64,000 nt of DNA from 2-12-FULL-35-15 sp036170475. Its GTDB lineage: Bacteria > Bacteroidota > Bacteroidia > 2-12-FULL-35-15. The DNA lies in NCBI GenBank assembly GCA_036170475.1, contig JAVHPE010000206.1, positions 1 through 64,000 on the forward strand, given 5' to 3'. Under the pieces are notes generated by a model, which saw nothing but the letters and a program-made list of their open reading frames with translations, was not told where the DNA came from and searched no databases. Shown in pieces: positions 33,202 to 42,630 of the stretch. A program made the position numbers and the translations under genes. The number at the start of each line of letters is the position of its first letter. Within the stretch, counting starts at the first letter, position 1.

Positions 33202-34368
33202 ATGATTCAAAGAGCAATATTATCCGAAATCTTAGCGAAGTTAAAGCCGAATAAAGTATGCTTGTTATTTGGTGCGAGGCGAGTTGGGAAAACAATTGTG
33301 CTTCAAAAAGTAGTGGAGCGGTTTAAAGGGAAAAGTCTGGTATTGAATGGCGAAGATTATGAAACGCTTCAATTGCTTGAGCCACGTAGCATCAGCAATT
33401 ATAAACGCTTATTAAATGGGATTGATCTTTTGGTAATTGATGAGGCACAAAATATCCCCGAAATAGGAAAAAAATTGAAATTGATGGTAGATGAAATTAA
33501 AGGTATAAAAATAGTTGCAACAGGATCTTCAGCTTTTGATTTGCTTAATTTATCGGGTGAACCACTTACCGGCAGGAGTTCAAGCCATTATTTATATTCT
33601 GTTGCACAAATGGAACTTTCAAAAACAGAAACTATTTTACAAACCAGACAAAATTTGGATGAACGGCTAATTTACGGATCTTATCCTGAGGTGTTGATGC
33701 TTAAAACGCAAGATGAGAAAAAAGAATATTTGAATGATATCAAACAAGGATATTTATTAAAAGACATTTTAATGATTGATGGGTTGCGAAGTAGCAATAA
33801 AATGTACGATTTATTAAAATTACTCGCATTTCAGGTAGGACAGGAAGTATCGTACAACGAGCTGGGTAATCACTTAGGCATTAGCAAAAACACGGTTGAA
33901 AAGTATTTAGATTTATTAACTAAAACTTTTGTTCTTTATCGCCTTGGTGCATATAGCGGTAATTTGCGTAAAGAAATTACAAAGTCTCAAAAATGGTATT
34001 TCCTTGATAACGGAATAAGGAATGCGATCGTTTCGGACTTTAAACTTCTTTCTTTACGGCAGGATAAAGGTTTGCTTTGGGAAAATTATTTTATTATGGA
34101 GCGTATTAAATACAACGCATACAATAAAATAAATTGCAATTATTATTTTTGGCGGACATACGATGGCCAGGAAATTGATTTTATTGAAGAAAAAAATCGT
34201 AAGCTGACTGCTTTTGAAATTAAGTGGACGGCAAATAGCCGGTGGCTATTTGAGCGAGACAGTGCGACTGAAACAAAAGTAAAACAACCTGTGTTTTTTG
34301 CAAAATCATATCCGAATGCTTCATTTAATATAATAACTCAGGAAAATTATCGCGATTGGATAATGTAA
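33202..34368 (+). CDS. AAA+ ATPase with DUF4143 domain
   Basis: The 388-residue product has an N-terminal P-loop ATPase domain (Walker A GARRVGKT at about 25-32, Walker B LLVIDEAQ, then ATGSSAFDL). A winged-helix-like middle region (NELGNHLGISKNTVEKYL) and a C-terminal nuclease-like DUF4143 domain (WRTYDGQEIDFIEEKNRK and FEIKW) follow. The D...E-K pattern resembles the PD-(D/E)XK fold. Members are very common, scattered and often horizontally moved; function is unknown, with DNA-related or defence roles suggested by architecture. It is a single gene with its own duplicated operator. Confidence 0.88.
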   Translation: MIQRAILSEILAKLKPNKVCLLFGARRVGKTIVLQKVVERFKGKSLVLNGEDYETLQLLEPRSISNYKRLLNGIDLLVIDEAQNIPEIGKKLKLMVDEIKGIKIVATGSSAFDLLNLSGEPLTGRSSSHYLYSVAQMELSKTETILQTRQNLDERLIYGSYPEVLMLKTQDEKKEYLNDIKQGYLLKDILMIDGLRSSNKMYDLLKLLAFQVGQEVSYNELGNHLGISKNTVEKYLDLLTKTFVLYRLGAYSGNLRKEITKSQKWYFLDNGIRNAIVSDFKLLSLRQDKGLLWENYFIMERIKYNAYNKINCNYYFWRTYDGQEIDFIEEKNRKLTAFEIKWTANSRWLFERDSATETKVKQPVFFAKSYPNASFNIITQENYRDWIM

Positions 34369-34406
34369 GTTTCTCGTAACATCATTTTACAAGAAAGCTG
34401 CGCTAT

Positions 34407-34557
34407 ATAGAGCGGGCAATGTCGTTTAGTTAAGAAGCCATCGCACATATTTCGACATGCTCAATATGACCAGCGCGCTGTCAGCCTGAGCTTGTCGAAG
34501 GCTATGGGCTGGCGTTTTTAGAAAATATCCCTTAACTAAACGACATTGATAGAGCGG
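34407..34557. mobile_element. MITE-like element with 18-bp inverted repeats and 9-bp target duplication
   Basis: Perfect 18-bp terminal inverted repeats, CAATGTCGTTTAGTTAAG (34417-34434) and its complement (34531-34548), bound a 132-bp element. The 9-bp direct repeat ATAGAGCGG occurs on both sides (34407-34415 and 34549-34557), as expected for a target-site duplication. The interior carries a copy of the GAGCTTGTCGAAG/AAGCCATCGCACA dispersed repeat and no transposase. A 9-bp duplication is seen with IS4-type and some other transposases, so a related full-length element probably exists elsewhere in the genome. Confidence 0.8.
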
Positions 34558-34592
34558 TTTCATAAGTACGTCAAGAAATTGGTTGAAAATTA

Positions 34593-34631
34593 GTTAACAT
34601 TGTTAACTGTTAAACATTATAACTATATTTG
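34593..34631 (+). promoter_or_regulatory. Promoter and MarR operator candidate
   Basis: Two GTTAAC words (34593-34598, 34602-34607) and GTTAAA (34609) overlap a TTG -33 element (34600). TATATTTG (34624-34631) fits the -7 consensus with a 21-nt spacer. Palindromic words over the promoter fit autorepression by the MarR protein encoded next. Confidence 0.55.
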
Positions 34632-34635
34632 CGAA

Positions 34636-35124
34636 ATGGTTTCCAAAAAAGAAAAAAAGTTTAATGATTCTATGCCTTTGGGAAAATTATTGGGAGGTAT
34701 TCTCAAAATATATTTTGGAGCATTAAGTAAAAGTATGGAGCGATATGGCGTAGATCGCCATTTTTCTACTTTGGTGGCAATTGATCACGCCAAGCAAAAA
34801 TGTACCCAACAATATTTGTCCGATCTTCTTAATTTTGATAAGGTATCCATGGTTAGAATGTTGGATTACCTGGTTGATAAAAAAATGATTACACGAGCTG
34901 TTAATCCTGATGACAGAAGAGAACATATCATCCAGCTTACTCCCAAAGCAAAAAAAATAATGCCTGAGATACATAATGGAATTCAAGAAATGAACTTAAG
35001 AGCATTTAATAAGATAAGCAAGCGGGATAAGGAGTTGTTTTATGATTGCCTGATAACAATATTTAAAAACATTGAAAATCTTCCTGTAAATAAGGTAGAT
35101 ATTAAACTTAAGAAAAATAAATAA
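34636..35124 (+). CDS. MarR-family transcription regulator
   Basis: The start at 34636 gives 162 residues with the MarR winged-helix fold: recognition region QQYLSDLLNFDKVSMVRMLDYLVDKKMITRAVNPDDRREHIIQLTPKAKK. It is 2 bp upstream of the membrane-fusion gene of an RND pump, so it probably represses the operon until a drug or solvent ligand binds. The -7 element ends only 4 nt before this ATG, which would make the mRNA nearly leaderless. A start at 34672 (MPLGKLLGG) is the alternative. Confidence 0.88.
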   Translation: MVSKKEKKFNDSMPLGKLLGGILKIYFGALSKSMERYGVDRHFSTLVAIDHAKQKCTQQYLSDLLNFDKVSMVRMLDYLVDKKMITRAVNPDDRREHIIQLTPKAKKIMPEIHNGIQEMNLRAFNKISKRDKELFYDCLITIFKNIENLPVNKVDIKLKKNK

Positions 35125-35126
35125 AA

Positions 35127-36179
35127 ATGAAAAATTTCATTATTATAGTTCTGGTCATTGGAGCGTTGCTGGCGCTGAAGTTTTTTTTATTTCCATCTCA
35201 ATCAAACACTAATAATGGGACTAAACAAAACAACGTTGCACCTAATATAGTGTCGGCATATATCATTAAAACTGAAAAGTTGGAGAATACAATATACGCA
35301 TCGGGTACCATCCTCGCTAATGAAGAGGTTGAATTAAAACCCGAAATAGCAGGTAAAATTGTTCAGCTATTGTTAAACGAAGGTTCTCAGGTAACAAAGG
35401 GGCAATTGTTGGTAAAAATTAATGATGCTGATTTTCAGGCACAATTAAAAAAATTACAGTTGGAATATGAATTGGCAAACACACAACTGAAGCGGCAACA
35501 GGAGTTATTGAAAATAAATGGTATCAGTCAGGCTGATTTTGATGTAACGCAAAATAGCGTAAACACTATAAAAGCAGATATGGATTTGGTGCAGTCGCAA
35601 ATTGCTAAAACTGAAATACGTGCGCCATTTAATGGTATCGTAGGATTAAAGAATGTGAGCGAAGGAAGTTATGTTAGTGTAGGAACAAATATTGCAAATG
35701 TGTTGCAGATTGATCCTGTAAAAATTGATTTTTCAGTTTCAGAGAAATATGCCGCATACATTCAGAAAGGTGTAAAAGTGGTCTTCAATATTGATGGAAT
35801 TAAAGAAGATATTAACGGCGAAGTGTATGCAATAGAGCCTAAAATAGATATGAATACACGCACAATACAGGTTCGTGCGATATGCCCGAATAAAAAAACA
35901 GCTATTCTCCCGGGAGCATTTGCCAAAATACAAGTATTGTTGAAAAATATTGATGATGCCATTATGATCCCTACTGAAGCTGTTATTCCGGAATTAAGAG
36001 GTAAAAAAGTGTACCAGATAAAAAATGGAAAAGCAAAATTTGTTATGATTGAAACAGGTGTCAGGACAAGTGATAAAGTTCAAGTTCTTTCAGGATTACA
36101 AATTGGCGATACCATTGTTACTTCTGGCATTATGCAGTTAAAGCAGGATGCGATGGTTAAAATAACACAACTAAAATAA
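35127..36179 (+). CDS. RND efflux periplasmic adaptor (membrane-fusion protein)
   Basis: The 350-residue product has an N-terminal signal or anchor helix (residues 3-20) and then a split lipoyl-like domain (VELKPEIAGKIVQLLLNEGSQVTKGQLLVKINDADF and IRAPFNGIVGLKNVSEGSYV). These flank an alpha-hairpin (about 103-150), and beta-barrel and membrane-proximal domains follow. It connects the inner-membrane RND pump to the outer-membrane channel. Gene order MarR, adaptor, pump, TolC is the standard layout, with gaps of 2 and 5 bp. Confidence 0.95.
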   Translation: MKNFIIIVLVIGALLALKFFLFPSQSNTNNGTKQNNVAPNIVSAYIIKTEKLENTIYASGTILANEEVELKPEIAGKIVQLLLNEGSQVTKGQLLVKINDADFQAQLKKLQLEYELANTQLKRQQELLKINGISQADFDVTQNSVNTIKADMDLVQSQIAKTEIRAPFNGIVGLKNVSEGSYVSVGTNIANVLQIDPVKIDFSVSEKYAAYIQKGVKVVFNIDGIKEDINGEVYAIEPKIDMNTRTIQVRAICPNKKTAILPGAFAKIQVLLKNIDDAIMIPTEAVIPELRGKKVYQIKNGKAKFVMIETGVRTSDKVQVLSGLQIGDTIVTSGIMQLKQDAMVKITQLK

Positions 36180-36184
36180 CACTT

Positions 36185-39100
36185 ATGAATATTTCATCCA
36201 CAAGCATAAACAGGCCTGTACTGGCAATTGTAATGTCTGTGATCATTATATTGTTTGGAGGAATCGGGTACAAATATTTAGGTGTACGTGAATATCCTTC
36301 CATTGATCCCCCTGTAATTACTGTAAAGACAAGTTATTCAGGAGCGAGTTCTACTGTAATAGAATCACAAATTACAGAGCCGCTCGAAAAAGCGATCAAT
36401 GGTATTGAAGGTGTAAGAACAATATCTTCATCAAGTAATCAGGGCTCCAGCACCATCACTGTAGAATTTAACCTGGATGCAAATTTAGAAGCCGCAGCCA
36501 ATGATGTACGTGATAAAGTTTCACAGGCAGTAAAACAATTACCACAGGATATTGATGCATTGCCCACCGTTACAAAATCAGATGCAAACTCTGATGCCAT
36601 ATTAGTATTGACACTTCAGAGTGATACTAAAAATCAACTGGAACTAAGCGCTTACGCTACAAATATAATAGCCGAACGCTTGCAGACAATTCCGGGTGTG
36701 AGTACTGTTCAGATATGGGGAGAGAAAAAATATGCGATGCGTTTATGGATGAACCCAAGCAAAATGGCAGCCTACAACATTACCCCACAAGATGTAAAAC
36801 AAGCACTGGATAAAGAAAATGTGGAATTGCCTTCCGGAAAAATTTCCGGTATTGCAACCGAATTAACGGTAAATACAGTCGGAAAATTTACCAATGAAGA
36901 TGAATTTAACAACATGATCATCAGAGCAGATGGTAATCAGATAGTACGTTTTAAAGACATTGGAAATGCAGCGCTGGGACCTGAAAATGAAGAAACTATT
37001 TTACGCCAATCAGGGGTACCGATGATAGGCTGCGGCTTGGTACCACAACCGGGAGCCAATTACGTTGACATTGCTGATGAATTTTACAAACGTGTGGAGC
37101 GGATAAAATCAGATCTACCAAAAGATTTTCAGGTAGGAATAGCTTTAGATAATACAAGATTCATCAAACGTTCAATATTAGAGGTAAAAGAAACGCTTCT
37201 CATCGCGATTATCCTGGTGGTGTTAATTATTTATTTGTTTTTCCGTGACTGGCTGATTGCTTTCCGTCCATTGATAGATATACCGGTTTCATTGATTGGC
37301 GCATTCTTCATTATGTATCTAATGGGTTTTTCTATTAATGTACTTACACTTTTGGCTATTGTATTAGCAACTGGACTCGTGGTGGATGATGGTATTGTAG
37401 TAACAGAAAATATTTTCAAAAAGATTGAAGGAGGGATGAATCCCATCGAAGCGGCGCATAAAGGGTCAAAAGAAATTTTCTTCGTTATAATATCCACTTC
37501 CATCACACTTGTGTCCGTTTTTATGCCGGTAATTTTTCTTGAAGGTTTTGTTGGGCGTTTGTTCCGCGAGTTTGGAATAGTGATATCCGGAGCGGTTTTA
37601 ATTTCCGCATTTGTGTCACTTACTCTTACGCCAATGCTGAATGCGCACATGATAAGAAAAAACCATAAGAAAAGTCGCTTCTATGAAATGACAGAACCTT
37701 TTTTCGTTGGTCTTGTCAATAGCTATCGGTCGTCCCTTGGAAAATTTATGCAAAGACGTTGGTGGGCATTTGTTATTATTTTAGCTAGTGGTGTTTTCAT
37801 TTTCCTGATAGGAAGCGTAATTCCTTCTGAACTTTCTCCTCTTGAAGATAGAAGCTGGTTGCGCATTGCAGTTACCGCACCTGAAGGAGCTTCATTTGAA
37901 TATACAGATGCTTATATGAAAAAACTCTCTAATTTTATTGGAGATTCATTACCGGAGAAAAAAATATGTTTAACAGTTACAGCTCCTGGTTTTAGTTCAG
38001 GCTCTGCTAATACAGGCATGGTACGATTGGTTTTAAGCGAACCCAATGAACGAAAACGCAGCCAGCAAAAAATCGCTGATTATTTAACCAGATCTACAAA
38101 AACTTTCCCGGAAGCGAAATCACTTGTTGTACAGGAGCAAACCATTGCATCAGGTGGTGGTTCAAAAGGTGGTCTTCCAGTGCAGTTTGTATTGCAAGCC
38201 CCGAATTTTCAAAAATTAAAAGAAAGAGTTCCTTTGTTTTTAGAAGAAGCAAATAAAAGCAAGGTATTTCAGGTAGTTGATGTTAATCTTAAATTTAATA
38301 AACCCGAATTAAATATTACTATTGACAGAAATAAAGCAAAAGCTGTAGGTGTTTCGGTAAATGATATTTCATCTACATTACAGTTGGCTTTGAGCGGACA
38401 ACGTTTCAGTTATTTCAATATTGAAGGCAAACAATACCAAGTGATTGGACAACTTGCCCGTAATGATCGTGATGAACCTCTTGATTTAAAATCATTATAT
38501 ATCCGCAATAGCAGAGGGGAATTAATCCAACTGGATAACGTGGTAACGATGAAAGAAGAAAGCCGTCCACCTCAATTATTTCATTATAATCGTTATCAGG
38601 CAGCAACCATATCTGCCGGTTTAGCAACGGGAAAAACCATTGGGGATGGGATCGTAGAAATGCAACGGATTGCAAAGGTTGTATTAGATGATACATTTTC
38701 TACAGCATTAACAGGCTCTTCCCGTGATTTTTCTGAAAGTTCTTCGAATATATTATTTGCATTTGTGCTTGCACTCTTACTTATTTATTTAGTACTGGCT
38801 GCACAGTTTGAAAGTTTTATAGATCCCTTCATTATCATGTTAACCGTGCCATTAGCTTTGTGTGGAGCTATCTTGTCCTTATGGTATTTTAACCAAACCT
38901 TAAATATCTTCAGCGAGATCGGAATTATTATGTTGATTGGATTAGTGACAAAAAACGGAATATTAATTGTAGAATTTGCAAACCAGTTGAAAGCACAGGG
39001 AAAATCAGTACGAGACGCCATACATGAAGCGGCGGCAGCACGTTTACGCCCGATATTAATGACCAGCATTGCCACTTCACTTGGCGCTCTACCAATTGCG

Positions 39101-39250
39101 CTTGCCTTGGGTGCAGGTGCCAAAAGCCGTATGGCAATGGGGATTGTAATTGTAGGTGGTGTTATGTTTTCTTTAATTTTAACATTGTTTGTAATCCCGG
39201 CAATTTATTCTTATTTCTCAAAAGAACGTAAAAATGATGTTACGAAATAA
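36185..39250 (+). CDS. RND-family efflux pump, AcrB/MexF-like
   Basis: The 1021-residue product has twelve membrane helices and two large periplasmic loops, full length for the HAE1 type. Helix 4 carries the proton-relay Asp pair in ATGLVVDDGIVVTENIFKK. The porter-domain signature is present near the N terminus (REYPSIDPPVITVKTSYSGAS). It exports hydrophobic drugs or other compounds with proton energy. The end overlaps the TolC-like gene by 17 bp. Confidence 0.96.
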   Translation: MNISSTSINRPVLAIVMSVIIILFGGIGYKYLGVREYPSIDPPVITVKTSYSGASSTVIESQITEPLEKAINGIEGVRTISSSSNQGSSTITVEFNLDANLEAAANDVRDKVSQAVKQLPQDIDALPTVTKSDANSDAILVLTLQSDTKNQLELSAYATNIIAERLQTIPGVSTVQIWGEKKYAMRLWMNPSKMAAYNITPQDVKQALDKENVELPSGKISGIATELTVNTVGKFTNEDEFNNMIIRADGNQIVRFKDIGNAALGPENEETILRQSGVPMIGCGLVPQPGANYVDIADEFYKRVERIKSDLPKDFQVGIALDNTRFIKRSILEVKETLLIAIILVVLIIYLFFRDWLIAFRPLIDIPVSLIGAFFIMYLMGFSINVLTLLAIVLATGLVVDDGIVVTENIFKKIEGGMNPIEAAHKGSKEIFFVIISTSITLVSVFMPVIFLEGFVGRLFREFGIVISGAVLISAFVSLTLTPMLNAHMIRKNHKKSRFYEMTEPFFVGLVNSYRSSLGKFMQRRWWAFVIILASGVFIFLIGSVIPSELSPLEDRSWLRIAVTAPEGASFEYTDAYMKKLSNFIGDSLPEKKICLTVTAPGFSSGSANTGMVRLVLSEPNERKRSQQKIADYLTRSTKTFPEAKSLVVQEQTIASGGGSKGGLPVQFVLQAPNFQKLKERVPLFLEEANKSKVFQVVDVNLKFNKPELNITIDRNKAKAVGVSVNDISSTLQLALSGQRFSYFNIEGKQYQVIGQLARNDRDEPLDLKSLYIRNSRGELIQLDNVVTMKEESRPPQLFHYNRYQAATISAGLATGKTIGDGIVEMQRIAKVVLDDTFSTALTGSSRDFSESSSNILFAFVLALLLIYLVLAAQFESFIDPFIIMLTVPLALCGAILSLWYFNQTLNIFSEIGIIMLIGLVTKNGILIVEFANQLKAQGKSVRDAIHEAAAARLRPILMTSIATSLGALPIALALGAGAKSRMAMGIVIVGGVMFSLILTLFVIPAIYSYFSKERKNDVTK

Positions 39251-40550
39251 ATTCTGTTTTTTAGTTGTTTTTTGTTGGCGTTTTGTATTTACTTCAAATG
39301 CTCAAACATCTCCAATGACCATTGAACAAGCAGTTGAGCTTGCATTGAAAAATAATTATGAAATTAGCATCGCTAAAAATAACTCAACAGAAGCTATAAA
39401 TAACAATACATTGGGTAACGCAGGAATGTTACCGAAGGTGGATTTGAATGCTACGGGAAGTTTTGCAAGCAACGCTACTAAGCAGGAATTTTCGAGTGGA
39501 CTGATCGTGGATAAACCGGGAGTACAATCAAAAAATATTTCGACAGGAGCTTATTTAACCTGGACAATTTTTGACGGATTAAAAATGTTTGCAACACATC
39601 AAAAATTGCAAGAGCTTGAAAGCATGGGAGAATTGAATGCAAAAATTCAAATTGAAAACACGTATGTACAAGTTGTTTCAGCATATTACACTATTGTGAT
39701 GCAAAAACAAATAATCAATGGTCTGAAAGAAAATATTGCTGTATCGGAAGAACGATTAAAAATCGCGCAAAAGAAGTTTGAAATTGGAGCTACCCCTAAA
39801 GGAGATATGTTACAGGCTAAAGTAGATTTGAATGCATTAAAATCGGCAATGATGCGTCAGAACACGCTGTTGTCAAGTGCAAAACAGGAACTTAATCAAC
39901 TGTTGGTTCAATCAGTTGATCAGGAAATTGATGTATTGGATTCTATTCCATTGATGAATCAATATAAATACGAGGATTTGAAAAATTCAATTATGGCAAA
40001 TAATTCCGATTTATTGTTTGCACAAAAAAATATTGAAATTTCTAAATTCATGATCCGGGAAGGGAAATCAACTTATTATCCGAAATTAAATTTGAATGCC
40101 AATTATATTTTTAGCCGCGCGCAAAATCAGGCGGGCTTTACATTACTAAATCAAAATCTCGGATTGAACATGGGCTTCACAGCCAGTTGGACAGTTTTCA
40201 ATGGTTTTAATAATGCTAATAATGTAAAGAATTTACAATTGAATTTAGAAAACAATAACTATGAATACGAAAGCCTCAAATCATTAACTCAATTAGGTTT
40301 GCTAAAAGCTTTTAAAAAATATCAGGACGACATTTCAATCATGCAATTGGAGGAAGAAAATAAATTACTTGCAAAAGAAAATTTAAACATAGCGCTGGAT
40401 CGTTTCAGGTTGGGCGCAAGTACATCCATCGAATTAAAAGTTGCACAACAAAGTTTTGAAGATTCCATTAATCGCTTATCCGATGCACGTTTTAATGCAA
40501 AAATTTCGGAAACACAGTTGTTGAAATTGAGTGGAGGAATTGTGAAATAA
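39234..40550 (+). CDS. TolC-family outer-membrane efflux protein
   Basis: The 438-residue product has a signal peptide (ending SNAQ) and two repeats of the outer membrane efflux fold. Each shows long heptad-rich helices (EQAVELALKNNYEISIAKNNS, EERLKIAQKKFEIGATPKGD, RFRLGASTSIELKVAQQSFEDS) and short barrel strands. It forms the exit duct of the adjacent RND pump. Two ATG codons lie in tandem at 39234 and 39237. Confidence 0.93.
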   Translation: MMLRNKFCFLVVFCWRFVFTSNAQTSPMTIEQAVELALKNNYEISIAKNNSTEAINNNTLGNAGMLPKVDLNATGSFASNATKQEFSSGLIVDKPGVQSKNISTGAYLTWTIFDGLKMFATHQKLQELESMGELNAKIQIENTYVQVVSAYYTIVMQKQIINGLKENIAVSEERLKIAQKKFEIGATPKGDMLQAKVDLNALKSAMMRQNTLLSSAKQELNQLLVQSVDQEIDVLDSIPLMNQYKYEDLKNSIMANNSDLLFAQKNIEISKFMIREGKSTYYPKLNLNANYIFSRAQNQAGFTLLNQNLGLNMGFTASWTVFNGFNNANNVKNLQLNLENNNYEYESLKSLTQLGLLKAFKKYQDDISIMQLEEENKLLAKENLNIALDRFRLGASTSIELKVAQQSFEDSINRLSDARFNAKISETQLLKLSGGIVK

Positions 40551-40553
40551 TGA

Positions 40554-40656
40554 GCCCACCCCGACCCTCCCGAAGGGAGGGTAAACCAACGCGCAAGCCA
40601 TACAGATGGCATAGCGGTGGGCTGTTCCTCCCCTTTGGGGAGGTTAGGAGGGGCTT
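40554..40656. repeat. GC-rich palindromic repeat between the efflux operon and the CLC gene
   Basis: ACCCTCCCGAAGGGAGGGT and CCTCCCCTTTGGGGAGG form two hairpins, and AGCCCACC pairs with GGTGGGCT over the whole unit. A T run follows the second hairpin. It looks like a mobile intergenic palindrome that may also end transcription of the efflux operon. Confidence 0.75.
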
Positions 40657-40664
40657 TTTTAACA

Positions 40665-42443
40665 ATGAATAAATTTCTAAAAACATACGAAGTATTAATT
40701 GAGAGGTTGGTTAAGAAACTTTCTCCACGCCAAATCCTGGTGGGTTCAAGCATATTGGTTGGACTCACAGCTGGGCTTGCTGCTGTTGTTCTTAAAACTC
40801 TCGTGCATTATATTCATCTTGCCATTACTTTTGATTACCACATTAAGTATCAATATTTTCTTTACTTAGCTTTTCCGTCCATTGGAATATTGTTGTCTGT
40901 TTGGTTTGTTAAAAAATACCTAAAGGGGAAAATAGGAAGAGGGACAGCCAATATTCTACATTCAATTGCAAAGAAGTCGAGTTTTTTACCAAAGGATCAA
41001 ATGTATTCCCATGTTATTACAAGTGCCCTTACCGTTGGTTTTGGAGGTTCCGCAGGATTAGAGGCGCCTATCGTTGTTACCGGTTCGGCTATCGGTTCTA
41101 ATTTTGGGAAAACACATCATCTTAATTATAAGGATCGTACACTATTACTGGCATGTGGTGCGGCAGCCGGACTGGCAGGTTCGTTTAACTCTCCCATCGC
41201 CGGTGTATTGTTTGCATTAGAAGTTTTATTAGTTGATGTTTCCATTTCCGCATTCATCCCTTTAATAATTGCCGCTGCCACAGGTGGTTTACTCTCGAAA
41301 ATTATTTTGCAGGAAGACACTCTGTTTACTTTCAAATTGAAACAACCCTTCGATTACCATTATGTTCCGTATTATATTATTCTTGGTTTGCTTGCGGGTT
41401 TTGTTTCGGTGTATTATGCGCGTGTATATCTTAAAATAGATTCTTTTTTAAAACCTAAAAAGAAAAGTGTTTATGGAAAGGCTTTATTGGGTGGAATTTT
41501 GCTGGCAATATTAATATTGTTTTTCCCTTCACTTTTTGGCGAAGGATATGAAAGTATTAAAACACTCGCGTTGTTAAATCCGGAAAAAATTTTTCAACAT
41601 AGTATTTTATCTACGCTGGTATCAAACAAATGGATGGTTGTTCTTTTTATCATCCTTACCATGTTTTTCAAAACTATTGCTGCTGCAATTACTATTGGTA
41701 GCGGAGGTAACGGAGGTAACTTTGCTCCTTCACTTTTCGTTGGCGCTTATCTTGGTTTTGCCTTTGCGTATATTCTTAATTTACTGGGAATAATACATGC
41801 TCCGGTAAGTAATTTTACCATTGTAGCAATGGCAGGAGTGTTGAGTGGTGTATATCATGCGCCGCTTACCGCAATATTTTTGATTGCGGAAATTACCGGA
41901 GGATACGAACTGATGATTCCCCTGATGATAGTTTCCGCCAGCAGTTTCATGATTTCAAAATATTTTGAACCTTATTCCATGGATATTAGGAGGCTGGCAA
42001 AGAAAGGTCAGATTTTCACTTCCAACAAAGACAAAAACATTCTTACTTCATTGAAAATTTCAAAAGTGATCGAAACCGATTTTCAGATTGTCTCTCCGGA
42101 TGCAACACTTGGAGATTTAGTTGAAATTGTAACACATTCCAAACGAAATATTTTTCCCGTTGTTGATGGTGAAATGCTTGTAGGTGTTATAGTAATTGAT
42201 AATATCCGGGAAATAATGTTTAAGCACGAAATGTATGATAAAGTTTATGTAAAAGAATTAATGCGGAAACCTTTTGCAATCCTTTCCCCAGAGGAAGAGA
42301 TGGCATCTGTGATGAAAAAATTTGATGAAACAGGCGCTTGGAATTTGCCTGTTTTAAACGAAGGAAAATATATCGGATTTATTTCAAAGTCTAGCATTTT
42401 TGTTCACTATAGGAATCGATTAATTAGAACAACAAGTGAATAA
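40665..42443 (+). CDS. CLC-family chloride channel or antiporter with CBS domains
   Basis: The start at 40665 gives 592 residues: a CLC membrane domain (about 20-425) and two CBS domains (about 445-585). The ion-pathway motifs are visible: GSAGLEAPIV (gating Glu position) and GNGGNFAPSLFVGAYLG. Proton-coupled exchange is likely because the gating Glu is kept, but the proton glutamate was not located with certainty. The paired CBS domains suggest adenine-nucleotide control. An upstream start at 40617 would translate the GC-rich repeat and was rejected. Confidence 0.92.
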   Translation: MNKFLKTYEVLIERLVKKLSPRQILVGSSILVGLTAGLAAVVLKTLVHYIHLAITFDYHIKYQYFLYLAFPSIGILLSVWFVKKYLKGKIGRGTANILHSIAKKSSFLPKDQMYSHVITSALTVGFGGSAGLEAPIVVTGSAIGSNFGKTHHLNYKDRTLLLACGAAAGLAGSFNSPIAGVLFALEVLLVDVSISAFIPLIIAAATGGLLSKIILQEDTLFTFKLKQPFDYHYVPYYIILGLLAGFVSVYYARVYLKIDSFLKPKKKSVYGKALLGGILLAILILFFPSLFGEGYESIKTLALLNPEKIFQHSILSTLVSNKWMVVLFIILTMFFKTIAAAITIGSGGNGGNFAPSLFVGAYLGFAFAYILNLLGIIHAPVSNFTIVAMAGVLSGVYHAPLTAIFLIAEITGGYELMIPLMIVSASSFMISKYFEPYSMDIRRLAKKGQIFTSNKDKNILTSLKISKVIETDFQIVSPDATLGDLVEIVTHSKRNIFPVVDGEMLVGVIVIDNIREIMFKHEMYDKVYVKELMRKPFAILSPEEEMASVMKKFDETGAWNLPVLNEGKYIGFISKSSIFVHYRNRLIRTTSE

Positions 42444-42549
42444 ATTTTTGATAGTTCTGTTTATACTGAAAGAATCAGTGGATACCCCCATTCTCCGGCA
42501 TATCAAAAATGAAATTTTGTGTATATCAACTCATTTTGTTCACAAAAGC

Positions 42550-42567
42550 ATAACATTAGGATAACAT
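42550..42567 (+). promoter_or_regulatory. Pho-box-like direct repeat upstream of the porin gene
   Basis: ATAACAT at 42550 and 42561, an 11-bp period, lie 64 bp before the start codon. The same spaced repeat occurs upstream of pstS, pstC and the DUF47-pit genes. A weak -7-like TACTTTTA follows at 42587. Confidence 0.6.
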
Positions 42568-42630
42568 TTTTAAAAGCTAAACAAAATACTTTTACCTCCG
42601 AAAAATGTTACAAACTAAAAACGAAACAAA

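Noticed and set aside
33202..34368. DUF4143 ATPase as part of a larger defence island
   Set aside because: Its neighbours are a sugar transporter and an efflux operon; no other defence genes are seen.
37231..37650. 139-codon frame antisense to the RND pump gene
   Set aside because: Shadow of the pump gene; the plus-strand protein has clear RND motifs here.
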